Shown here piece after piece: positions 26,190-35,699 of a DNA stretch of 64,000 nt. How positions within the stretch are numbered: the stretch's first letter is position 1; each line of letters opens with the position of its first letter. Origin of the DNA: Sphingobacterium corticibacter (GTDB lineage: Bacteria; Bacteroidota; Bacteroidia; Sphingobacteriales; Sphingobacteriaceae); the NCBI RefSeq assembly GCF_003076635.1, contig NZ_QDKG01000002.1, positions 124,001 to 188,000 of the forward strand, read 5' to 3'. The notes under the pieces were generated by a model. It saw nothing but the letters and a program-made list of their open reading frames with translations. It had not been told where the DNA came from and made no database searches. The position numbers and the translations under genes are program-made.

Positions 26190-27389
26190 ATGAAAACCCT
26201 CAATACTAGAGCCTTATTATTGCTGCTTTACATTATCTTAACTTCATGCGCAAAAGATAAACCTCTTAAAATTGATGAACCGATAGACTTTGTCCCTGTA
26301 AGCAGAATAGGAATCGACAAGATGGCTCATACATCTTCACTTTATACTGACGATTATGCAAAAGATGGCACGATGTGGGCCGTATACATGGCGAGCGAAA
26401 ATGATTTATTTGAAACAATCGAATCAGATGCTTCTACCTACTTGGTCAAACTAAATGGAAAAGATAAATCTGTTATTGAGCGGCACAAGATATTGAGTCG
26501 CGGAGAATTAGTAGATAACTTTCAAGTTTCAACCAAATATAGCCCCTATGATCCTCTAGCTATTGTCTTTAAAGATTTCGTGCGTTGTTATTCTGTTTGC
26601 GCAAATGAAAATGACCAAGAAGGATTGAGATACATCTACAGGGACTTTAATAAAAAAACAAAAACGTTTGGCGAAGTAAAGTCTGTATACTTCATCACCG
26701 ATAAAGCTGGTACTGAACAAGGAACGCTTATGAGTAACAAAACTTTTTTCGATTTTTTTTCAAAGAATCAAGCACTAAGTAATGACGGAGTAAAATACTT
26801 AATTATGGCAGGAGGACTGATTAGTTATCGGGGATATTACTATACTTTTCTCGGCGCCTATCCTGCGGGTATGTCAGGAGCTATAGTCCGTTCGAGAAAT
26901 GGAATAGAATGGGAAACGGTGTTTCCCTTACCTACAGTTTTTGGACATATTTTCGAAGCTTCATTTGTTATTCGCGACAATAAGCTGATATTGATATCGA
27001 GAAATGATACAAGGCGTGAATATGTTATCGCAAAATTCAACATGACTGGAAGCATGGAGACATCCCGGACAATTACTGATTGTTCTCCTTCTAGACCACG
27101 TATCTTCATCCATAAAAATGAAATATTCACTATGTACAACGGAAGCGAAACCTATCTTGACAAGATACAAGTAACTCGGAATAGGGTGATTCTAGAAAAA
27201 ATTAATATCAATACATTAGCAGCCGAAACGAGCAGAGAAATACTCACAAACTTCAGTTTTCAATATTATTCTACGGCATTCAATAACAGCAATGATAAAC
27301 TATACATCATGTGGACCAATGGAATGCAATTGAATATGCCAGCACAAATGAAAGATGCGATCGTTTGGAAGCTCTTTGATTACTTTTAG
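26190..27389 (+). CDS. Lipoprotein of unknown function, only plus-strand gene in cluster B
   Basis: A 399-residue protein. The ATG at 26190 gives a lipoprotein signal (MKTLNTRALLLLLYIILTSC); upstream ATGs at 26145 and 26163 only add an AT-rich leader. The mature part has a repeated pattern of short beta-strand-like segments (SKNQALSNDGVKYLIMAGG, SRNGIEWETVFPLPTVFGH, YDKIQV-like blocks), as in sialidase-like or other beta-propeller proteins. No catalytic motif was recognised. It runs opposite to its neighbours and separates the priming cassette (21587-26050) from the rest of cluster B. Confidence 0.65.
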   Translation: MKTLNTRALLLLLYIILTSCAKDKPLKIDEPIDFVPVSRIGIDKMAHTSSLYTDDYAKDGTMWAVYMASENDLFETIESDASTYLVKLNGKDKSVIERHKILSRGELVDNFQVSTKYSPYDPLAIVFKDFVRCYSVCANENDQEGLRYIYRDFNKKTKTFGEVKSVYFITDKAGTEQGTLMSNKTFFDFFSKNQALSNDGVKYLIMAGGLISYRGYYYTFLGAYPAGMSGAIVRSRNGIEWETVFPLPTVFGHIFEASFVIRDNKLILISRNDTRREYVIAKFNMTGSMETSRTITDCSPSRPRIFIHKNEIFTMYNGSETYLDKIQVTRNRVILEKININTLAAETSREILTNFSFQYYSTAFNNSNDKLYIMWTNGMQLNMPAQMKDAIVWKLFDYF

Positions 27390-27409
27390 CATCTACAAAA
27401 TGCTTTTTT
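27388..27409 (+). terminator. Weak candidate terminator after the plus-strand lipoprotein gene
   Basis: AGCAT (27388-27392) pairs with ATGCT (27400-27404) and is followed by a run of T. The 5-bp stem is short, so this is weak, but it sits exactly between two convergent genes where a terminator is expected. Confidence 0.3.
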
Positions 27410-27426
27410 ACTTTACCAATAATTAA

Positions 27427-28458
27427 TTAGTCTTTCAATACTTTTTCCCAATAATTCGACTTGCGCAAGTCAAAAACTTCTTCCAACCAACCTCTTAAAG
27501 ACATTGCCGCATAAAGCTGTGGTTCAAAGTTTAGAAATTCAGTCTCAAAAAAAGCAGGATCAAAGTCTACCTGTTCCCTATCTATAATCATTACATTTTG
27601 AGTATTATAAAAGGGATACTTTTTAATATTTGGATTAGTTGTTATTAATTTTCGACCCGCTCCTAGCGTCTCGAACGTTCTCATTGTTAAACCATCCTGA
27701 TCAGGATGGTTTATATCTAGAATTGCGACAGAACGTCTATAGATCTCTTTTATTTCGAGATGGGAAAGACTATGAAATGAAATATGCCGAATGCGAAAAC
27801 CCCTGAATGACTTTTTAATCAATCGGTTTATGTAAAATAAGAGCTCGCTAGGTGAAAAATAGAATGCAAACATATTTTTTCCGTTGCTTTCGCACCACTG
27901 GCGAACACGTTCACTAATGCTATATCTATCAGAATGTGCAGTTCCTATAAAAGCAACAGTATATTTGAGATCGTCCCTCTCTCTATACAAGCTTGCGTAG
28001 TCTCCAGCAAAAAACAATGGTCTAAAATTGATTCCGTAGGAAATAGCATCCTTTCTGTCGAATGTATAAGATGAGTCAAAAAGATGTAGATTATTCAGGC
28101 CGTTCTTATTATTTTTAAATGAATCATAGGTGTAATAAATCATCTTTATATTCTCATTATTTTCGCGTAAAAAATCGATAAAAAAAGATGGAATTGCCTC
28201 CCCTTTGATCAATAAAAAATAATCGTAAGATTTAAATTGAAGTTTCTCCATAAGCTTTTCGTAGTATCTCTTTATGGAAGTCCTATATAAATCCTTTTTT
28301 AAGCGAATAACAACTTTACTCAAAAATGAATTGGAAGGGCGTTCATCGTAGATATCAACATAAGCTCCCATTTGAGTCAACTCCTCTTTTATTAAATTTT
28401 CATAATTGAAAAATTTCACTGAAAGGATTAATATTGACTTATTGTTCAATAAATCCAT
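27427..28458 (-). CDS. CgeB-like glycosyltransferase-family protein
   Basis: A 343-residue GT-B-like protein. Visible blocks are KSILILSVKFFNYENLIKEEL, YDYFLLIKGEAIPSFFIDFL, IYYTYDSFKNN, VAFIGTAHSDR and LTMRTFETLGAGRKLITTN, the last matching the CgeB/Glyco_trans_1_2 C-terminal signature. It is related to the two proteins at 60293-61327 and 61472-62503, which share the block order. The ATG at 28458 overlaps the stop of the upstream epimerase gene by one base; the longer frame to 28539 would overlap far more. Probably a glycosyltransferase of cluster B. Confidence 0.7.
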   Translation of the reverse strand: MDLLNNKSILILSVKFFNYENLIKEELTQMGAYVDIYDERPSNSFLSKVVIRLKKDLYRTSIKRYYEKLMEKLQFKSYDYFLLIKGEAIPSFFIDFLRENNENIKMIYYTYDSFKNNKNGLNNLHLFDSSYTFDRKDAISYGINFRPLFFAGDYASLYRERDDLKYTVAFIGTAHSDRYSISERVRQWCESNGKNMFAFYFSPSELLFYINRLIKKSFRGFRIRHISFHSLSHLEIKEIYRRSVAILDINHPDQDGLTMRTFETLGAGRKLITTNPNIKKYPFYNTQNVMIIDREQVDFDPAFFETEFLNFEPQLYAAMSLRGWLEEVFDLRKSNYWEKVLKD

Positions 28459-29597
28459 TATTTGTATAAACCCTTTTCTTTCATTTCTTGAATAGACTTC
28501 GCATACTGGTCTTCGTGAACAGCTTGTGTGTTCACCCAATTTGTAAATCGCTGCAAACCTTCGTCAAAAGACACTTTAGGTGTAAAACCTAATAGATTTT
28601 TAATCTTAGTAAGATCCGCATAATTGTGTCGTATATCACCTAACCTATAATTGCCAGACACTGTTATAGGAACTTTTATTCCATAGTATTCACTGAGTTG
28701 CTTTGCCACAGTCATGACATCCACTGCCTGCCCGTAACCAACGTTGAACACCTGATTATTAGCATTATCATTTTCTAAGCCCAAAATAGTAGCATCTACC
28801 ACATCGTCTATGAATACGAAATCTCTACTTTCTTTACCATCCTCGAATATATTTATTCCATGACCATTTTTAATTTGTGTTGAAAAAATAGATAATATGC
28901 CTGTGTATGGATTCTTCAGAGACTGTCCAGGACCATATACATTTTGATAGCGAAATGCTACTCCAGCCACACCGATTGTCGGACATACTGTCATGACCAT
29001 TTGCTCTTGATTTTGTTTAGTAATTCCGTAGACGGATGATGGGTGAATCTTTGATTCTTCATCTGTACCAACCAGCTCCAAATCTCCGACACCATCGTAT
29101 TTAACTTCAAAATCACCACTGTCCATATCAACTGATTCACGCTGCTTTGGGTATACTGGGCCTAAATCTTTACAAAGATATTTTCCTTCACCATAAATTG
29201 AGCGGGACGACGCAACAATCACTTTTTTGACAGTATGCACACTATTAACCAATAGATCCAACATGATAGCGGTGCCATTTATGTTTACCTCGACATATTT
29301 ATTCACCTCATACATTGATTGTCCGGTACCCGTTTCAGCAGCGTAATGAATAATAGCGTCCTGTCCTGCCAAAGCTAGCTCCCAATCAACTTTACTTGTA
29401 ACCGTACCTTTGATGAATTTTACTTTATCTATTATGCTAAGGTAGAGTGACGAAGTTTTTTCAGGATCTTCTCCATGTATCTGAGTCGATAGATTATCTA
29501 AAACAGTTACTTGATACCCCCTTTTGACTAATTTTAATGCTAAGTTGGAGCCTATAAACCCAGCTCCTCCCGTTATCAATATGTTTTTAATGCACAT
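28458..29597 (-). CDS. NAD-dependent epimerase, dTDP-L-rhamnose 4-epimerase-like
   Basis: A 379-residue extended SDR: ILITGGAGFIGSNLALKLV, IIHYAAETGTGQSM, VASSRSIYGEG, YGITKQNQEQM (YxxxK), FRYQNVYGPGQSLKNPYTG and RDFVFIDDVV. An insertion of about 45 residues (YLCKDLGPVYPKQRESV) after the active-site strand is found in Tll/WbmF-type epimerases. Since rmlABCD is in the same cluster, a dTDP-L-rhamnose to dTDP-6-deoxy-L-talose reaction is a reasonable guess. The ATG at 29597 is preferred over 29621 because the Rossmann strand starts just after it. Confidence 0.7.
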   Translation of the reverse strand: MCIKNILITGGAGFIGSNLALKLVKRGYQVTVLDNLSTQIHGEDPEKTSSLYLSIIDKVKFIKGTVTSKVDWELALAGQDAIIHYAAETGTGQSMYEVNKYVEVNINGTAIMLDLLVNSVHTVKKVIVASSRSIYGEGKYLCKDLGPVYPKQRESVDMDSGDFEVKYDGVGDLELVGTDEESKIHPSSVYGITKQNQEQMVMTVCPTIGVAGVAFRYQNVYGPGQSLKNPYTGILSIFSTQIKNGHGINIFEDGKESRDFVFIDDVVDATILGLENDNANNQVFNVGYGQAVDVMTVAKQLSEYYGIKVPITVSGNYRLGDIRHNYADLTKIKNLLGFTPKVSFDEGLQRFTNWVNTQAVHEDQYAKSIQEMKEKGLYK

Positions 29598-29605
29598 AAA
29601 CTTTA

Positions 29606-30163
29606 TTATATCTTCTCCCAATTTTTAGTTTCAAAATTATATCTTTTGACAACACGCGCCGGCGTCCCCACAATTACGCAGTAATCAGGAAAAGAACCTC
29701 TTACAACTGAATTTGCACCGACAATACATTGCTTACCTAAGATAGTACCCGCCTGAATACATGCACCAATTCCTATAAAGCAATTTTCACCTATAATCGT
29801 TTCTTTTACATTCCACGATTGATCAAGTACTTTCATATCAACTTGACTATACTGATGATCGATATTAGTTATAAAAACATTTGCTAATATAGTAGAAGAT
29901 CGCCCTATACGCAATTTCGCACCGCTAGTAATATGAACATTTTGAGCAATCCCAACCTCGTCTTCAATATATATAGATGACTTCGATCCATGACATTCCA
30001 TTCGAACGTGGGGGAATATTCTTACTTTCTTCCCAATAGAAATATTTCTTGCTCCCAATATTATAATAGGTTTACCTATATATGATAATGCACCTATCTT
30101 TTTAAAGAAAGGTTTGTACAATAGGGCTCTTATACCCCAAAAAAGCTTTATGAGACCAAACAT
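29606..30163 (-). CDS. Hexapeptide-repeat acyltransferase (LbetaH)
   Basis: A 185-residue left-handed beta-helix protein. Hexapeptide turns are seen throughout (ISIGKKVRIFPHVRM, VGIAQNVHITSGAKLRIGRSS, GENCFIGIGACIQAGTILG, CIVGANSVVRGSFP), ending in VIVGTPARVVKRY, as in WcaF/maltose-acetyltransferase-type enzymes. It probably O-acetylates a sugar of the cluster B repeat. The stop codon overlaps the longer start of the epimerase gene and its start overlaps the GT2 gene by 16 nt, so it is in the same operon. Confidence 0.8.
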   Translation of the reverse strand: MFGLIKLFWGIRALLYKPFFKKIGALSYIGKPIIILGARNISIGKKVRIFPHVRMECHGSKSSIYIEDEVGIAQNVHITSGAKLRIGRSSTILANVFITNIDHQYSQVDMKVLDQSWNVKETIIGENCFIGIGACIQAGTILGKQCIVGANSVVRGSFPDYCVIVGTPARVVKRYNFETKNWEKI

Positions 30164-30960
30164 TTTCTCCGAATATATTTTGCTTGAGAATATACCTTAA
30201 AAAAGTAATACTCTAATAAATTTATATTACCTCTTTTAAACATTTGTCGGATATTTGTCTGAACCCCGCGTTCCATCTCGACTAAATTACTCGACAAGCC
30301 TGAAGAACCAAAATTTGGTTTTCCTTGTCCTGTTATAACTAATCTTTCATTTAGAACGACCATCTTATAATGCTCACAAACTCGCATCCAGAAGTTAGCA
30401 TCTTCTGAAAACTTTTGATCTTCAGAAAATACGTCCGTTAATTTCAGTACCTCTCTGCGAAATATTGCCGTAGACGTCTGCCCTACTATTTTGATAAGAA
30501 GCTTCTTGATAGTTACATGAGCATATAAATTGTTTATTAGCACATAAGGAAAAGATAGCACATCATCATTCCTTAGGGCTGTCACAAAACTAAAATCAGA
30601 AAATTTCAATAAAAAGTTTATTTGCACACTTGTTTTTCTATCCAACCATTCGTCGTCAGCATCTAGAAAAGCAATGTATTCCCCTGTGGCAATATTTAAT
30701 CCGACATTACGAGCTTTTGAAACCCCGCCATTTGCTTGATCAATAATTTTAAAAGCATGATGACTACTTTTGCATTGAGAAACGAACGCCTCAACTATTG
30801 CTAATGAATCATCAGTAGATCCATCATTGATTATTATAACTTCAAAATTACCATTGTAACTCTGCTTCATGATGGACTCTAAAGCTCGCAAAACAAATTT
30901 CTCTGCGTTATACATAGGTATTATTACCGACACTGTTGGAAGGTTCACATCATCATTCAT
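30148..30960 (-). CDS. Glycosyltransferase family 2
   Basis: A 270-residue GT2 with TVSVIIPMYNAEKFVLRAL, IINDGSTDDSL near residue 44 and FLDADDEW near residue 93 (DxD-type metal site). The start is the ATG at 30960; the frame's first codon at 30969 is TTG. It adds one sugar to the cluster B repeat unit. Confidence 0.85.
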   Translation of the reverse strand: MNDDVNLPTVSVIIPMYNAEKFVLRALESIMKQSYNGNFEVIIINDGSTDDSLAIVEAFVSQCKSSHHAFKIIDQANGGVSKARNVGLNIATGEYIAFLDADDEWLDRKTSVQINFLLKFSDFSFVTALRNDDVLSFPYVLINNLYAHVTIKKLLIKIVGQTSTAIFRREVLKLTDVFSEDQKFSEDANFWMRVCEHYKMVVLNERLVITGQGKPNFGSSGLSSNLVEMERGVQTNIRQMFKRGNINLLEYYFFKVYSQAKYIRRKCLVS

Positions 30961-31033
30961 ACTGAACAAACTAAATACTTTTATTAAGTCTTTTTAACCA
31001 TTAAGACAGTGATATTGTTGTCTGATACGCCTC

Positions 31034-32104
31034 TCAAAACACTTTCCATAAACGTTCAAACTCGGCAACCCTTGTCCTCAAATCATAATTTGACTCCGCA
31101 TATTTTTTCAACACGTCTTGATTAAGAGGAGTATTGTACGCATTTGCTAACTTACAAAACAAATCATTTGGATTGTCTAGGCTTGCAGAGATATATCCAT
31201 ATTTACCATGTTTTAAAATATCGATCGCTCCCAAGGTAGGAGTAGATACTATTGTTTTGCCTAATGATAAGCTTTCTAACAAGACTGTAGGAAATGCTTC
31301 AGATATTGATGACAACACAATAACTTTCGCGTTATTAATATACGGAAAGGGATTTGACTTTATGCCTAAATTCTTCACAGCATTCTCTAATCCCAATTCT
31401 TGAATATACGAAGTTATAAACTGTTCCTCAGGCCCCCCACCTATCAAAAGTAATTTTACATTACTGTAAGCCTGATGAAATTTACTAAACGCATCCAAAA
31501 GCAATGGTATATTTTTGACTTTCTCAAAACGTCCGACGAATAATAGATATTCTTGCGGCAAATCACACACAGGGTCTAAAGCATATTTATTAATCAGTGA
31601 TAAGTCAATAGGATTATAAATCTTAACAACTCTATCTGCTTTTAGATGAAAGTTTTTGATAAGCATTGACCTAATCCCTTCTGAAACAGCAACAACTTTG
31701 AAACACAATGGGAATATATACTTCGCTACAAATGTTTGCTTAACACCCACTTTCGCATAAATATCATAATAATTGTGCTGAGAACTTATTATTTTAAAAG
31801 AGACACCACTTAACAATTTTGCAACGTAAACAATCAAAGTAGCATCATTAGCAACAAACACGATGTCAGGTCTATTATTTCTAAAATAGCGAACTAATGC
31901 GAAAAGTGAGTCTCGCAATCTCTTTGTACCCAAATGTTGATATTCTAGATTATCCGATGCTACTATATCCAACTCTCCTTTGCTATAAACAGTCAGGTAA
32001 GTCACTGGATATCCTTTTTCTGCTAACCCTTTAGCATATGTATTCAGCACTCGTTCGATACCTCCAATATTTAGCGAGGGCGTAAAAACTGTTATCTTTT
32101 CCAT
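31034..32104 (-). CDS. Glycosyltransferase family 4 (GT-B)
   Basis: A 356-residue GT4 enzyme: TPSLNIGGIERVLNTYAKGLAEKGY at the start, VAVSEGIRSML, YLLFVGRFEKVKNIPLLLDAF near residue 190 and SISEAFPTVLLESLSLGKTIV near residue 270 (E-x7-E type donor site). It overlaps the upstream polymerase gene by 13 nt, so the two are translationally coupled. Adds a sugar to the cluster B repeat unit. Confidence 0.86.
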   Translation of the reverse strand: MEKITVFTPSLNIGGIERVLNTYAKGLAEKGYPVTYLTVYSKGELDIVASDNLEYQHLGTKRLRDSLFALVRYFRNNRPDIVFVANDATLIVYVAKLLSGVSFKIISSQHNYYDIYAKVGVKQTFVAKYIFPLCFKVVAVSEGIRSMLIKNFHLKADRVVKIYNPIDLSLINKYALDPVCDLPQEYLLFVGRFEKVKNIPLLLDAFSKFHQAYSNVKLLLIGGGPEEQFITSYIQELGLENAVKNLGIKSNPFPYINNAKVIVLSSISEAFPTVLLESLSLGKTIVSTPTLGAIDILKHGKYGYISASLDNPNDLFCKLANAYNTPLNQDVLKKYAESNYDLRTRVAEFERLWKVF

Positions 32105-33447
32105 GAGCTTTGTATGAGTCGATTAAGATATGCTAAAACTAAAGCTAAAACTACAAAACGAAGGGGATGGACATATCCTGCTCTAACAATAAATATCGCA
32201 TTTCCAAGCATAGTTCCCAACATAATGATGGCATAATAATCCAGTGACAAACTTCTTTGAGTTATCTTATTAATGTACAAACCTAAACCAAACATTAGAA
32301 ATATAGAACCTAATAGCCCAAAGGATAAATATATATCCGCTATTATAGTCGTACCCAAACCTATTCGAAACTCTTCGGGTGTGTTCAGATCTTCAAAAGT
32401 AAATGCTGTTAGAACTTCAGCTGATCCATCTTGTAGATCAGGGAAAATACTTTTGACCAGTGATGGCATAAGTGGTACTACACCTGACACTCCCAGCAGC
32501 ATGGATTCTCCATAAGTAAATCCATGAGAATCTACATATTGAAATACCGTATAGGTATTCCTAACAGGAATCGTCAGATCTAAAATCAACATGATTGGAT
32601 TTGAAAGATCTAAAGATTGATCACTCGTTCGCATCCGCTGTATAAACCACATAAATACGATTCCAGAAAATGCAAATAGAATAAACTTTTTAAAACTTAT
32701 ATTCTTGAATAAAAGTGTATACAATCCTAAAACCGGCAATATTAATTGACTTGTGGCGGTTCTATTTCCCGCCCATAGCAGCATCCCAGCCAACAGAAAC
32801 AAAGCTGAAAATGCGAGCCAACTTATGTGATACGAAGCCGAAGCCTTTTTATTATAAAGTTCAGTACCAATCAATGCTGTAGCAGCAGCAATCAATAAAA
32901 TTAAAATATGCTTGGCAATACCTGCTTCTTGATCAGCTACGGCATCATTATACTCTGACCTGTAGTACGAAACACCTCCAGACGCAATGAATACTAAAAT
33001 GAGCAAAATGATTACAATAACTAGAGGCGTAGTCTTAAAAACCTTAGGATCTGTGGATACAAACTCATCTTTTATCAGGACTAAATTACCTACTAAATAA
33101 GACTGAAGACCGATTAGGGCTAAAAAATTACCTTTATTAACATATTCTTCCGGTATTTGAAACCCCAAAAATACTGCTCTAAAAAGATCTTCATCGTGAT
33201 AAAGAAATGTCGTCGAAAAGCCAACCAGACAATATACTAATATGAAGAGTGTATCAAAATCAAGATAATTTTGCTTTTGCTTAGCTTTGAAATAAATGAA
33301 GTTTGATAGCAGCATTAATGAAAAACACACGTAAAAAAGAGACAAAGATACTTCTCCTTTTACTGGTATAAATAAATATACCATAATTGTCAAACATAGT
33401 AATACTGACAAAGATACTCGCAGAATCTGAACTCTCGACACCACCAT
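32092..33447 (-). CDS. O-antigen polymerase-like membrane protein (Wzy, cluster B)
   Basis: A 451-residue protein with about 12 hydrophobic segments and a periplasmic stretch around residues 305-355 (YVDSHGFTYGESMLLGVSG, FPDLQDGSAEVLTAFTFED). A WAGNRTATSQLILPVLG segment near residue 225 resembles the conserved arginine-containing loop of oligosaccharide repeat-unit polymerases. With its own flippase, Wzz and Wza in the cluster it is the second Wzy of the window. Assignment rests on topology and context more than on residue motifs. Confidence 0.72.
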   Translation of the reverse strand: MVVSRVQILRVSLSVLLCLTIMVYLFIPVKGEVSLSLFYVCFSLMLLSNFIYFKAKQKQNYLDFDTLFILVYCLVGFSTTFLYHDEDLFRAVFLGFQIPEEYVNKGNFLALIGLQSYLVGNLVLIKDEFVSTDPKVFKTTPLVIVIILLILVFIASGGVSYYRSEYNDAVADQEAGIAKHILILLIAAATALIGTELYNKKASASYHISWLAFSALFLLAGMLLWAGNRTATSQLILPVLGLYTLLFKNISFKKFILFAFSGIVFMWFIQRMRTSDQSLDLSNPIMLILDLTIPVRNTYTVFQYVDSHGFTYGESMLLGVSGVVPLMPSLVKSIFPDLQDGSAEVLTAFTFEDLNTPEEFRIGLGTTIIADIYLSFGLLGSIFLMFGLGLYINKITQRSLSLDYYAIIMLGTMLGNAIFIVRAGYVHPLRFVVLALVLAYLNRLIQSSWKR

Positions 33448-33505
33448 ACTTTTTCGACTTAGTTACCTAAATTTTATCATCGCTGCAAACTCTGTCAACA
33501 AGAAA

Positions 33506-34513
33506 TCACCTTAGATTATTCGGAACCAACTTCAACTTTAAATTATACAGTTTTACATATATAAATCTATATACTAAGAATACTTTTAAATACTTCTTTT
33601 TAATCATTTCGAAGATGATCTTATCTCGTTGCAAAAGAAATGACGTATCCTTCATATGATTCGTTTCCGGGAATAATTTTATAAGTTCGTCCAAATATGC
33701 GATCTCCGCATAGAAAAGTAAATCCATTTTCTTTCTCAACTTCCCCCTCAACAGCGCTACCTCATACAAATGGTAGTCTTCCTTATTTGAAAAAAAGCCT
33801 GTCAAGTCATTCAGCACAAAGATAACATTATCAATACTATTCTTGGATAATTTCTTGGTCGTATAGGATTCCGGATTTGTTTGTAAATAATGGTATAGAG
33901 GAGAGTCAACTTTCGTGATCCTCCTAGCAAAATACACCAACTTTGACACAATCAAAAAGTCTTCACCATAATTTATCCCTCGAGGTACCGATATGTCATT
34001 TTCAATGAAAAGATTCCTTTTGATCAACTTATTAGGAAGGCCTAACATAGTCTTGGCTGACAGCAGCAGCTGCAGAAAATCAACTTTAGTTTCGCCTACT
34101 TTCTGAACCGCCAGTGTTCTGTAATTTTGCCACTCTATCCAAATGTCACACACTACAATATCAGCATCTTCCTGCAATGCTTTTGCGTACATTAATTCTA
34201 CTAAGTTGATTTCCAGATAATCGTCACTATCTACAAACAATACATAATCTCCACTCGCATTACTTACTAGCGTATTACGTGTTTCTCCTATACCTTTATT
34301 ATGGTCATTTTCGATTATGCGAATCTGATTTTTCCGATGAGGATAACGAGTTATAACATTATTTAATATTTCAATCGAATTATCTAAAGTACAATCATTA
34401 ACAAATATATACTCTAGGTTTTCAAAAGATTGCTCAAATAGGGATTTCGCACACCTTGCAATGAAATTTTCAACTCCGTAAATCGGAACCAAAATAGAGA
34501 CTTTTGGAAACAT
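33506..34513 (-). CDS. Glycosyltransferase family 2
   Basis: A 335-residue GT2: KVSILVPIYGVENFIARCAK, FVNDCTLDNSI, FVDSDDYLEINL (metal site) and a basic C-terminus (YKLFNLKLKLVPNN-like) likely near the membrane. It stands between the Wzy and WbsX-like genes and adds a sugar to the cluster B repeat. The spacers on both sides (58 and 79 nt) are the longest in this stretch but show no clear promoter. Confidence 0.84.
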   Translation of the reverse strand: MFPKVSILVPIYGVENFIARCAKSLFEQSFENLEYIFVNDCTLDNSIEILNNVITRYPHRKNQIRIIENDHNKGIGETRNTLVSNASGDYVLFVDSDDYLEINLVELMYAKALQEDADIVVCDIWIEWQNYRTLAVQKVGETKVDFLQLLLSAKTMLGLPNKLIKRNLFIENDISVPRGINYGEDFLIVSKLVYFARRITKVDSPLYHYLQTNPESYTTKKLSKNSIDNVIFVLNDLTGFFSNKEDYHLYEVALLRGKLRKKMDLLFYAEIAYLDELIKLFPETNHMKDTSFLLQRDKIIFEMIKKKYLKVFLVYRFIYVKLYNLKLKLVPNNLR

Positions 34514-34592
34514 GAGCTTTTTTTTATAAGTAGTTTACTGTATCTTCATTAGACAACAAAGTAATGGCGAAAAACAAAAGGTAGTAACCTAA

Positions 34593-35693
34593 TTATTTAT
34601 TATGAAACAAGGTCTTATCTTTCACTTTTCTGATAACCTCTAAAAAGGCATGTCCATAACGTAAATCTGGCTCTAGATAATTACCTTCTGCCCATTCGTT
34701 CCATGACTTTATGAAGATGATTCTATTCTTTTTTCTAGACACGTTACTCATAACATTACTTACATGTGTTTTGAAACTTTCTGGTGTAAATTCATCTAAA
34801 ACCAGTCCTTCTCTGCCACTTCTTGGCGTATGATCCCATCCAGTAATGATACTAGGATAAACACGCTCATTCATATCGATTTCTTTATTAAAGAAATAAG
34901 GTGCAACTTTCGAAAAGTTAAATCGATTTGGCTGATTAAAGAATATTCGATTAAGCTTGTTAAAGATTTTGGATCCTAAGGATCTTTTTTTGTAAATATC
35001 AGCTATTCGCACAGTATTCACGGCATCTACTCCTGAGGCCAAAACGTCCTGATAATTAGACTCTGGGCTATTGATATGACCAATGAAATAGAAGTCATTT
35101 AAGTCATTTTCTTTTGCTAATTGTCTCCAAGTAGTGATAAAGTCAGGTATTGATTCATCTCCTAAAGGGCGATATATAACAAAAGCAATCTTGCCATCTA
35201 TTCGCAAATAACGTTTATCCTTAAATGCTTCCAATAATGCATAGAAATGATTGCGTACATCTTCTTCTCCCGGATACAATTGTTCGATAAGAGTATTCCT
35301 GTTTTTCAGACCGTGGGCGAAACCTTTCCAAGATTCATTTGCCCAGCCCAAGCAGAAAGGAAAATCAGGTTCGCCAGATTTCACCATTTCTTCAAAAGGA
35401 CGCTCCATTAATCGCTTGCCATTACCAAACCAATAATGCCAGTAACAAAAAGCGTCAATACCATGCATCCTTGCCAAATCTGTTTGTTCTTTCCTTACTT
35501 CTGGAACACGCAAATCATAATAGCCTAAATCAGCAGGCACTCTAGGTTGATAGTGACCTCTGAATAAAGATTTTGCTTTACCAACGTTAGTCCATTCAGT
35601 AAATCCTTTTCCCCACCATTCATCATTTTCGGGGAAGGGGTGAAATTGTGGCAGATAATAAGCAATGATTTTTGTATTCTCGTCTTTTCCCAT
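34593..35693 (-). CDS. WbsX-like protein (GH99-like domain)
   Basis: A 366-residue protein with IIAYYLPQFHPFPENDEWWG, GFTEWTNVGKAKSLFRGHYQ, FCYWHYWFGNGKRLMERPFE, WDHTPRSGREG and SWNEWAEGNYLEPD, the full set of WbsX/glycosyltransferase-WbsX (PF14307) blocks. The fold is related to GH99 endomannosidases. Its role in O-antigen and capsule loci is unsettled: a glycosyltransferase has been assumed, but hydrolase or trimming activity fits the fold. The ATG at 35693 is used; 35699 is a GTG. Confidence 0.85.
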   Translation of the reverse strand: MGKDENTKIIAYYLPQFHPFPENDEWWGKGFTEWTNVGKAKSLFRGHYQPRVPADLGYYDLRVPEVRKEQTDLARMHGIDAFCYWHYWFGNGKRLMERPFEEMVKSGEPDFPFCLGWANESWKGFAHGLKNRNTLIEQLYPGEEDVRNHFYALLEAFKDKRYLRIDGKIAFVIYRPLGDESIPDFITTWRQLAKENDLNDFYFIGHINSPESNYQDVLASGVDAVNTVRIADIYKKRSLGSKIFNKLNRIFFNQPNRFNFSKVAPYFFNKEIDMNERVYPSIITGWDHTPRSGREGLVLDEFTPESFKTHVSNVMSNVSRKKNRIIFIKSWNEWAEGNYLEPDLRYGHAFLEVIRKVKDKTLFHNK

Positions 35694-35699
35694 AGTCAC

